Origin: Nitrososphaerota archaeon
GTDB taxonomy: Archaea; Thermoproteota; Nitrososphaeria; Nitrososphaerales; JAPUIC01
Direction of reading: 5' to 3'
Length of the DNA: 9,762 bases
NCBI GenBank assembly: GCA_027297425.1
Contig: JAPUIC010000067.1
Location: forward strand, 1 to 9,762
Of this stretch, positions 1-6,024 are shown one piece after another. The first letter of the stretch is position 1; every line of letters begins with the position of its first letter. The notes under the pieces were generated by a model. It was given only the letters and a program-made list of their open reading frames with translations. It ran no database searches and was not told the DNA's origin. The translations under genes were made by a program, and so were the position numbers.

Positions 1-2
1 TG

Positions 3-1178
3 GCTAGGAGAGCGTTGTCTCTGGACCCTAATGACATTCTCGATGAAAATATCACTGAGGCAGTAATTTTATCGACCTGCAATCGTGTAGAACTTTATGG
101 AGTCGTCAACGATGTATCCATGGCTACCGAGAGTCTATCACGTCTTTTACTAGGTACGAACGAGGAAGCTGATCTACAGGTCTGCGTCGATGGAGAGGTT
201 GTTAATCACCTCTTTAAGGTGGCCAGTGGCCTGGATTCACTAGTGGTCGGCGAAGCCCAAATTTTGAATCAGGTAAAAGGGGCGATTGCCAGAGCTACTA
301 CAGAGAGAATAGCGAGGAAAGTATTGTCTATGCTATTTAAGCGAGCCATACGTGTCGGGTCACGTGTAAGAGAAGAGACTGAAGTTGGATCTCGCAACAT
401 TTCGATTGGGTCGGTTGTAGTCCAAGCAATCGATAACGAGTTCTCGACTCTAAGAGACAGATCTATCCTTCTCGTTGGAACCGGCAAAATGATTCGTCTC
501 GTGGCCTCTAACTTAAGGGACAAAGGTATCAGGCGGATAGTTGTAACAGGGAAAAGTTTAGAGAGAACAAAGAGTATCTCTGATCGCCTCGGAGGCGAGG
601 CTGCTGCACAGGGTTCGATCGACCAGGTCTTACCAGGGGTGGATATTGTTATTACTGCAACGACTTCTATTAGTCCCATTATTAGCGTAGAGCAAGTTAA
701 GGAGGCGATCTCAAACCGAAATAATGGCCTTCTCCTAATAGATCTTGCAGTTCCTAGAAATATCGACCATAGAGTCGGCGCATTAGAGGGAGCTCATTTG
801 TATAATATTGACGATCTGAGGCCAGATCTAGTTACAGTGTCAGACGAGAGTAGGATTAGCCAGATAATTCAAGAAGAGGCTACAAGTTTTCAAAGATGGA
901 AATACTCCTTGAAAGCGGAACCGATCATACGCGCTCTGAGGGAGGATAGTGAGCTCCTAAGACTTAAGGAAACATCGCGAGCGTTGAGGCTCCTAAACCT
1001 TTCGAAGGAACAACAGGTTGTTATCAATAACCTGACAAGGAAAATTGTTAACTCGATATTGCATAGCCCGACGGTTAGATTAAGAAAATACGCTGCGGAT
1101 AAAGAAAGCAATATCCATTTAGAGACTGCTAAAGAGTTATTCCGTCTGAGGGATGAGAACAACGACGGAGGTACTTAA
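3..1178 (+). CDS. hemA: Glutamyl-tRNA reductase, 5'-truncated by window edge
   Basis: First committed enzyme of the C5 tetrapyrrole route: NADPH-dependent reduction of Glu-tRNA(Glu) to glutamate-1-semialdehyde, the substrate of HemL encoded downstream. The frame is open to the left edge, so the TTG at 15 is probably internal; compared with the family roughly 20-30 N-terminal residues are missing. Numbering from that TTG, the STCNR motif carries the catalytic Cys at 22 (codon 78-80), followed by HLFKV..GLDS (from 65), GEAQILNQVK (79-88), a Rossmann glycine motif GTGKM (155-159), LIDLAVPRNID (241-251) and a long helical C-terminal dimerisation region from about 290. Two oddities: the usual G-x-GEM reads GTGKM, and the usual NRT that follows the second Rossmann strand reads TGKS. 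The last 26 bp overlap hemC, which supports co-transcription. Identity is secure; only the start is unknown. Confidence 0.95.
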   Translation, partial: ARRALSLDPNDILDENITEAVILSTCNRVELYGVVNDVSMATESLSRLLLGTNEEADLQVCVDGEVVNHLFKVASGLDSLVVGEAQILNQVKGAIARATTERIARKVLSMLFKRAIRVGSRVREETEVGSRNISIGSVVVQAIDNEFSTLRDRSILLVGTGKMIRLVASNLRDKGIRRIVVTGKSLERTKSISDRLGGEAAAQGSIDQVLPGVDIVITATTSISPIISVEQVKEAISNRNNGLLLIDLAVPRNIDHRVGALEGAHLYNIDDLRPDLVTVSDESRISQIIQEEATSFQRWKYSLKAEPIIRALREDSELLRLKETSRALRLLNLSKEQQVVINNLTRKIVNSILHSPTVRLRKYAADKESNIHLETAKELFRLRDENNDGGT

Positions 1179-2082
1179 GATTGGGACTCGGAAGAGCCCG
1201 CTAGCGATGGCGCAGACTCAATATGTAATTAATGCGTTGTCTTCGAAACGTACAGAATTATTATTCAAAATTATACCCATTCAGACGGAGGGTGATAGCG
1301 GCACATCGTCCCTAGAGTCCTCGCAGGGTTACAAATCTGCATTTACTGGGACTATCGAACATCAGCTTCTGGACGGCAAAATTGATGTCGCAGTTCATAG
1401 TTTAAAGGATCTCCCTGACGATGATACTGCTGGACTGACCATCGGGTCTATCCCCCAAAGAGTAGATGCAAGGGATGTCTTTATTTCAGAGACGGTAGAC
1501 CGAATTTCTGACCTCCCCCCCAATGCGATAGTTGGGACAAGCAGTATTCGTAGAAAAGCACAGTTGCAAGCTAGAAATCCAGATATTCGGATTAAAGATA
1601 TTCGAGGAAATGTAGAAACTAGGATTAAGAAAATCGGATCTGGCTACGATGGGATTATCTTAGCCGCAGCCGGACTGATAAGACTAAACCTGCAAACGAA
1701 GATTAAGGAATTTCTTCCGGTCGATTTTATGCTTCCGTCTTCTGGCCAGGGCGCGTTGGCTGTTCAGATTAGGAGCGACGATGAAGAAATCGGAAGGATA
1801 GTAAAGACGATCGAAAACGTAAACGACCGCATTACTACCTCAGCAGAAAGATCATTCTCGAGGAGGCTTGGAGGAGATTGTGATATCCCTCTTGCTGCCT
1901 ATGCTGAGATAATTAGCGGGTCCTTAATTTTAACTGGGCTAATTGCTAGTAGAGAAGGCGATCGGATCATCAAGGATCAAATTGAGAGTACATTATCGGC
2001 TCCCGAGGAGCTTGGAGTCACGCTAGCTGAAAGAATTCTAAAAAAAGGAGGTAGGCAGTTGTTGGAAGTGAATCGGAATTGA
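1153..2082 (+). CDS. hemC: Porphobilinogen deaminase (hydroxymethylbilane synthase)
   Basis: Polymerises four porphobilinogen molecules into hydroxymethylbilane on a covalent dipyrromethane cofactor; cytoplasmic. The 309 residues match the usual length. Visible motifs in order: IGTRKSPLAMAQ (10-21), VHSLKDLP (81-88) with catalytic Asp86, GTSSIRRKAQL (128-138) and DIRGNVETRIKK (149-160) with the basic substrate-binding residues, SSGQGALAVQIR (196-207), and LGGDCDIPLAAYA with Cys243 as the cofactor attachment site. ATG 1153 is the only upstream ATG in frame and gives a 26-bp overlap with hemA. It lacks a well-spaced Shine-Dalgarno, whereas a GGAGGT at 1167-1172 lies inside the reading frame 7 nt before an ATT codon, so the start is slightly uncertain. 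A run of seven C (1515-1521) lies in the gene without breaking the frame. HemD is encoded directly next and takes the product. Confidence 0.95.
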   Translation: MRTTTEVLKIGTRKSPLAMAQTQYVINALSSKRTELLFKIIPIQTEGDSGTSSLESSQGYKSAFTGTIEHQLLDGKIDVAVHSLKDLPDDDTAGLTIGSIPQRVDARDVFISETVDRISDLPPNAIVGTSSIRRKAQLQARNPDIRIKDIRGNVETRIKKIGSGYDGIILAAAGLIRLNLQTKIKEFLPVDFMLPSSGQGALAVQIRSDDEEIGRIVKTIENVNDRITTSAERSFSRRLGGDCDIPLAAYAEIISGSLILTGLIASREGDRIIKDQIESTLSAPEELGVTLAERILKKGGRQLLEVNRN

Positions 2083-2864
2083 AGGAACAGTTGGTGATAG
2101 AAGAAAAACCCTTGAAAGGAAGAAGGGTTATTCTTACTAGATCTAAGAAAGATCTCGTTAGCATGGGCTTGAAGTTAAGAAAGCTGGGAGCAATTACTAT
2201 CGAAATTCCTAGTCTTCGTTTCGTCCGATCTAGTCGCTCAGAGATGGATGAGCTGGCGCAAAAAATAGGTAGTTTTGACTGGATTGTCTTTACTAGTGTA
2301 AATGCGGTTCAATTTTTCCTAGAGAGGATGAAATCTGAAATTATCGCATCCTTTACAAATATTGGTATAAAGATCGCGGCCACTGGACCGGCTACAGCAG
2401 GCCTCCTGGTAAGGAATGGGGTTAGGGTGGATTTCATTCCTGAAGAGTTCCTCACAGCACAAATAGGAGAGAAGCTCCCCGAGGTAAAGGGGAAACAGAT
2501 TCTGTTGCCAAGATCAAACCTCGCGGACAAAAGATTAGCTTTCACACTGAAGAAACGTGGGGCTATTGTTTCAGAAATCACAGCGTATCGGACGGTGATG
2601 CCTCAGAGTCGTATTCCTTCACTTTCGAATATTGTAGATGGGGATTTCATCCTGTTCGCCAGTGCGTCATCAGTCCATAATTTTGTTAAGTTAATTGGCA
2701 CGAGGAAGCAGGAGAGTCTCCGCAGAGTTATCTCTGCGGTATGTATTGGCCCTGTTACAGCTGAGGTAGCACAAAGATATGGATTCCGTGTGAAGACAAT
2801 AGCTAAGACGCACACGATCGACGGTTTGGTGACTGACCTGATCCGAAGCATATCAGCAGCCTAA
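2079..2864 (+). CDS. hemD: Uroporphyrinogen-III synthase
   Basis: Cyclises hydroxymethylbilane to uroporphyrinogen III with inversion of ring D, giving the branch-point intermediate for heme, siroheme and cobamides. HemD sequences are poorly conserved, but the 261-residue length, two-lobed pattern and motifs fit: GRRVILTRS (14-22), FTSVNAVQFF (71-80), ATGPAT (101-106), LLPRS (142-146), AYRTV (near 169-173), FASASSVHNF (193-202) and IGPVTA (223-228). Position immediately after hemC strongly supports the call. The start is TTG 2079, sharing TTGA with the hemC stop (4-bp overlap). TTG 2091 or GTG 2094 are alternatives that would trim 4-5 residues and sit better behind the GAAGGA at 2081-2086. 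The first internal Met (29) falls after the conserved first strand, so a non-ATG start is needed. Confidence 0.9.
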   Translation: MKEQLVIEEKPLKGRRVILTRSKKDLVSMGLKLRKLGAITIEIPSLRFVRSSRSEMDELAQKIGSFDWIVFTSVNAVQFFLERMKSEIIASFTNIGIKIAATGPATAGLLVRNGVRVDFIPEEFLTAQIGEKLPEVKGKQILLPRSNLADKRLAFTLKKRGAIVSEITAYRTVMPQSRIPSLSNIVDGDFILFASASSVHNFVKLIGTRKQESLRRVISAVCIGPVTAEVAQRYGFRVKTIAKTHTIDGLVTDLIRSISAA

Positions 2865-2878
2865 TTTGAAGAACCATC

Positions 2879-3877
2879 TTGCCAGACAAATTCAAACTTA
2901 CTTACAGAGCTAGGCGAACAAGATCCACGAGATCATTAAGAAGACTTGTGAGGGAAGTCCATCTAGTTCCGGATGACTTTGTCGCCCCCTTGTTTATTCG
3001 CGGGGACACTATTTCAGAATCAATTTCATCGATGCCGGGTATCAGGCGCTATACAACTTCAGAGGTAGCCGATAAGGCAAGAGAGATTTTTCGGCTGGGT
3101 ATTCCTGCAGTATTACTCTTTGGCGTACCAAGGAGTAAGGACACAGTAGGATCGGGTGCGTCTAGAGCTGATGGGGTAGTACAGCAGGGCGTGAAGAACA
3201 TCAAGAAGAAGATTCCGGAGTTAACCATTATGTCTGATGTTTGTCTTTGCAGCTACACAGATCATGGGCACTGTGGTATAATATCGGACGGGAAAGTAGA
3301 TAACGACAGGACGCTCCAGAGTTTGAGCAAGATAGCCATCTCACACGCAGAAGCTGGAGTAGACATCATTGCACCAAGTGCAATGATGGATGGACAAGTC
3401 GGGGCGTTAAGGGAAGCCCTAGACGACGCTGGATTTAGAGATACGGGCATAATGGGATACTCAGCAAAGATCTCATCGGCGCTTTATGATCCGTTTAGGG
3501 AAGCGGCTAGTTCATCTCCGCGTTTTGGAGATAGGAATGGATATCAGATGGATTTATCAAATGCTATGGAGGCCATGAGAGAGATCAGGTTAGATATTAA
3601 GGAAGGTGCAGATATTGTCATGATCAAGCCTGCGCTTTTTTACTTAGATCTCATTGCCAAGGCTAAGAGTTTATTCGATCGTCCGATTGCGGCATTTAGC
3701 GTTGGCGGGGAATATTCTATGATCAAGACAATGAGTAGTCAGGGTCTCCTCGAAGAAAGAAAGATGATGTTTGAGCTCCTTTATGCAATAAAGAGGGCAG
3801 GGGCAGACATAATTATAACATATTTCGCGGAAGAAGTTGCTAGAATATTGAGCAAGGAGAAGACGCACCGTGGCTAA
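2879..3877 (+). CDS. hemB: Porphobilinogen synthase (5-aminolevulinate dehydratase), zinc type
   Basis: Condenses two 5-aminolevulinate molecules into porphobilinogen. The 332 residues match the family. The metal loop DVCLCSYTDHGHCG contains Cys122, Cys124 and Cys132, the three-cysteine catalytic-zinc signature, in contrast to the Asp-rich Mg-type loop. The two catalytic lysines are Lys197 (GYSAKISSALYDPFR) and Lys250 (VMIKPALFYLD, Schiff base). IITYFAEEV (from 312) retains the C-terminal Tyr. The usual YxVSGEY motif reads FSVGGEY (273-279), so a Tyr and a Ser that bind the P-side substrate carboxylate in characterised enzymes are Phe273 and Gly276 here. TTG 2879 is the only usable start: an in-frame stop lies 12 nt upstream and the next Met is residue 52, well inside the conserved fold. 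The gap to hemD is 14 bp, and the 3' end overlaps the hemQ-like gene by 8 bp. Confidence 0.94.
   Translation: MPDKFKLTYRARRTRSTRSLRRLVREVHLVPDDFVAPLFIRGDTISESISSMPGIRRYTTSEVADKAREIFRLGIPAVLLFGVPRSKDTVGSGASRADGVVQQGVKNIKKKIPELTIMSDVCLCSYTDHGHCGIISDGKVDNDRTLQSLSKIAISHAEAGVDIIAPSAMMDGQVGALREALDDAGFRDTGIMGYSAKISSALYDPFREAASSSPRFGDRNGYQMDLSNAMEAMREIRLDIKEGADIVMIKPALFYLDLIAKAKSLFDRPIAAFSVGGEYSMIKTMSSQGLLEERKMMFELLYAIKRAGADIIITYFAEEVARILSKEKTHRG
3854..3860 (+). promoter_or_regulatory. Shine-Dalgarno-like site for the hemQ-like gene
   Basis: The sequence AAGGAGA lies inside the 3' end of hemB, with its GGAG ending 10 nt before GTG 3870. It supports translation from the GTG, which would otherwise be a weak start overlapping the hemB stop. 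This is a match to the archaeal anti-Shine-Dalgarno by inspection only. Confidence 0.4.
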
Positions 3878-4565
3878 TCTACAGCGTCGTGAGACAAAAA
3901 AAGATAGTCAGCGATCATATCACAAGTATACCTTCTTCAAAGTCGACAAAGCATGGCGCAGTCTATCAAAATCTAAGAAGGAAAGTACAAAGACGGAATT
4001 TGTGAATGTTATTAATGATTTCTCGCAAAGACTCGCCATTAGGTGCTTCTCCTTAGTGGGGATAAGGGGTGATACCGACTTCATGATTTGGTCAGTAACA
4101 ACTAAGATCGAATATATTCATCAACTAGGATGTAATATTCTAGGCACAAATATGGCAAGATACGTGGACATCCCGTATTCTTATCTGGCGATGTCGAAAC
4201 CGTCCCCTTACTTCAAGAGCTCTCCAATAGATTCTAAAGTTGAAGGCAAGTCTAAGTTCGTTTTTGTTTATCCATTCACTAAGAAGAAAGAGTGGTATAG
4301 GTTACCTCTTGAGAAAAGAATCAAAATTATGCGAGAACATTCTCGAATAGGGTTAAAGTATCCTGTAAAGATCCATACTGGTTACTCCTTTGGGATAGAT
4401 GATCAAGAGTTTATGTTGGCTTTTGAAGCAGATGATCCGATTCACTTCTTAGACCTGGTCGAAGACCTTAGGCGTAGTGAAGCTAGCAGTTACACACTCT
4501 TAGAGACCCCGATCTTTACTTGCCTCGCTAAAGATGCAAAAGGGATGATGGACGCTCTAGGTTAG
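3870..4565 (+). CDS. hemQ: HemQ/chlorite-dismutase-family protein, probable coproheme decarboxylase (ChdC)
   Basis: Family members are either chlorite dismutases or, far more often, HemQ/ChdC, which oxidatively decarboxylates coproheme to heme b using peroxide. The 231 residues fit the short family form: an N-terminal ferredoxin-like half (about 18-110) and a C-terminal heme-binding half. YPFTKKKEW (134-142) aligns with the YPMxKRR..W segment of Firmicute HemQ, making Tyr134 the likely radical-forming catalytic Tyr. REHSRIG supplies His157, the probable proximal heme ligand; His169 is a less likely alternative. SFGIDDQEFMLAFEADDP (173-190) and RRSEASSYTLLETPIF (201-216) are typical of the family. 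GTG 3870 is required, since the next Met is residue 72; it overlaps hemB by 8 bp. Location between hemB and hemL argues for heme synthesis rather than chlorite detoxification. No signal peptide is seen. The family is secure; the exact reaction is inferred. Confidence 0.88.
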   Translation: MANLQRRETKKDSQRSYHKYTFFKVDKAWRSLSKSKKESTKTEFVNVINDFSQRLAIRCFSLVGIRGDTDFMIWSVTTKIEYIHQLGCNILGTNMARYVDIPYSYLAMSKPSPYFKSSPIDSKVEGKSKFVFVYPFTKKKEWYRLPLEKRIKIMREHSRIGLKYPVKIHTGYSFGIDDQEFMLAFEADDPIHFLDLVEDLRRSEASSYTLLETPIFTCLAKDAKGMMDALG

Positions 4566-4737
4566 GGGATATTAGTTAGAATGGTAGTTCAGACACAGTT
4601 CTCTAAAAAAACACCTGTGGGTTAGCTAAATTCGAAATTTCATAAAGATAGATCCGTTCTAACATTTGAACACTAATCGCTCGTGACCTGATCATACCGG
4701 AAATACATTTACATGGTTCCCAATCAGTCTAATCATA
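4566..4737 (+). other. 172-bp intergenic region between hemQ-like gene and hemL
   Basis: This is the largest gap in the plus-strand heme cluster and the natural place for the first transcript to end and a hemL-hemE transcript to begin. It holds an A7 run (4605-4611), a near-palindrome around TTCGAA (4631-4636) and the A/T-rich stretch listed separately as a possible hemL promoter. A 12-codon ATG reading frame (4713-4751) overlaps the hemL start in another frame. No convincing hairpin-plus-T-tract, tRNA or longer ORF was seen. Confidence 0.5.
4701..4714 (+). promoter_or_regulatory. hemL: Possible TATA-type promoter element for hemL
   Basis: An A/T-rich stretch, AAATACATTTACAT, is centred about 30 nt before TTG 4738. 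In a leaderless archaeal transcript starting at or near the start codon, the TATA box is expected about 26 nt upstream, so the position is right. The absence of any Shine-Dalgarno before hemL agrees with a leaderless message. The match to a TATA consensus is weak, so this is a position-based suggestion only. Confidence 0.25.
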
Positions 4738-6024
4738 TTGGCAGGAACTAGTTCCACGAATCCCAGGTCAGTTAAGCTCTTCAAAAAGGCCCAGAGATAC
4801 CTAGTTGGAGGAGTTAATAGTCCAGTTAGGGCATACAAGTCAGTCGGCGGAACGCCTTTGGTTATAGCGAGAGCTAAGGGATCACAAATAGTAGATGTAG
4901 ATGGAAACGAGTACATTGATTATGTAGGGTCCTGGGGAGCTCTCATTTTGGGATCTGCTGAGCCCACAGTTGTAGAAGAAGTAAGGAGAGCAGTAGAATC
5001 AGGAACAAGCTTTGGTGCCCTCTGTGAGGCTGAAATTGAGCTTGCGGAAACGATCAAGAATTCAATGCCTTCTTTGGAAATGATCAGATTCGTAAATTCA
5101 GGAACAGAAGCATGCATGTCTGCAACTCGTCTTGCAAGAGCATTTACAAAGAGGAAGAAAATTTTGAAATTTGAAGGAGCATATCACGGACATGCTGATC
5201 TCTTTCTTTCCCAATCTGGGTCCGGGATGGCATCTTTAGGGCTACCAAAGTCGGATGGTGTGCCACGAGCTGTGGTTAGAGATACATTAACCGCTGGATA
5301 TAATGATCTAATGGAAGTAAGAAGGATGTTCAAAATGCACGAAATAGCGGCAGTGATTGTCGAGCCTATTTCAGGTAATATGGGCGTCATCCCTCCCGAT
5401 AAGGGCTTTCTCCATGAACTAAGAGATCTAACCGAAAGGAACGGTTCAATACTCGTATTTGATGAAGTTATTACAGGCTTTCGAGTTTCAAAGGGGGGGG
5501 CTCAGGAACTCTATGGAATTATTCCGGATCTAACCTGTCTCGGCAAGATCATTGGGGGGGGATTCCCAGTCGGTGCTTTCGGTGGTAGAGAGGATATCAT
5601 GAAATTGTTGGCCCCCATCGGACGAGTTTATCAAGCAGGGACTCTCTCTGGAAACCCCGTAACAATGAAGGCTGGGCTCGCAACCCTTCATCGTTTAGAT
5701 AAGGGCACATACTCGAGGTTAGAGAGAAAGGCTTCCCACTTAGGAAGCTCGTTGGGTCGCCTATCTCACCGAGTTAAAGTAAATAGAGTGGGATCCATGT
5801 TGAGCATCCATTTCACCGACAAAATAGTAACTAACTATCCTTCGGCTTCTTCCTGCGACAAAGATCTATATGCGCGGTACTTCCATCATATGCAAAGCCG
5901 AGGAGTTTACCTTCCCCCATCCCATATGGAAGCTTTCTTCGTCTCCGATGCCCATTCTATGAAAGATATTGACCATACGATTATGAGTGCGGACTCTGCC
6001 CTCAATTCATTCTATCGTAACTGA
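4738..6024 (+). CDS. hemL: Glutamate-1-semialdehyde 2,1-aminomutase
   Basis: PLP enzyme that isomerises glutamate-1-semialdehyde, made by HemA at the left of this window, to 5-aminolevulinate, the HemB substrate. The 428 residues are of standard length. Motifs in order: GGVNSPVRAY (24-33), RFVNSGTEACMSATRLAR (117-134), FEGAYHGHAD (145-154), VEPISGNMG (208-216), FDEVITGFR (241-249) with the PLP pyridine-binding Asp242, CLGKIIGGG (267-275) with the PLP-binding Lys270, and QAGTLSGNPV (299-308). TTG 4738 is the only usual start codon between an upstream in-frame stop (4684) and the conserved core; the next Met is residue 110. There is no Shine-Dalgarno, so leaderless initiation is likely. Two G8 runs (5493-5500 and 5554-5561) encode Gly pairs without shifting frame. 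It probably begins a second heme transcript with hemE. Confidence 0.95.
   Translation: MAGTSSTNPRSVKLFKKAQRYLVGGVNSPVRAYKSVGGTPLVIARAKGSQIVDVDGNEYIDYVGSWGALILGSAEPTVVEEVRRAVESGTSFGALCEAEIELAETIKNSMPSLEMIRFVNSGTEACMSATRLARAFTKRKKILKFEGAYHGHADLFLSQSGSGMASLGLPKSDGVPRAVVRDTLTAGYNDLMEVRRMFKMHEIAAVIVEPISGNMGVIPPDKGFLHELRDLTERNGSILVFDEVITGFRVSKGGAQELYGIIPDLTCLGKIIGGGFPVGAFGGREDIMKLLAPIGRVYQAGTLSGNPVTMKAGLATLHRLDKGTYSRLERKASHLGSSLGRLSHRVKVNRVGSMLSIHFTDKIVTNYPSASSCDKDLYARYFHHMQSRGVYLPPSHMEAFFVSDAHSMKDIDHTIMSADSALNSFYRN

Noticed and set aside
15..17. TTG at 15 as the hemA start
   Set aside because: The frame stays open to the window edge with family-like residues, and starting here would remove the first strand of the catalytic domain. 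The gene is treated as truncated.
269..679. 136-codon minus-strand frame within hemA
   Set aside because: It lies wholly antisense to a strongly conserved hemA, its translation looks like no family I know, and it has no promoter or ribosome-binding context.
4570..4650. tRNA-like look of the hemQ-hemL gap (AATGGTAG and TTCGAAA)
   Set aside because: The putative T-stem has only three of five pairs and no acceptor or D-stem pairing could be built, so no tRNA is supported.
4720..4741. CCAAT...ATTGG inverted repeat spanning the hemL start
   Set aside because: The arms are only 5 bp with a 12-nt loop and do not extend further; this is expected by chance.
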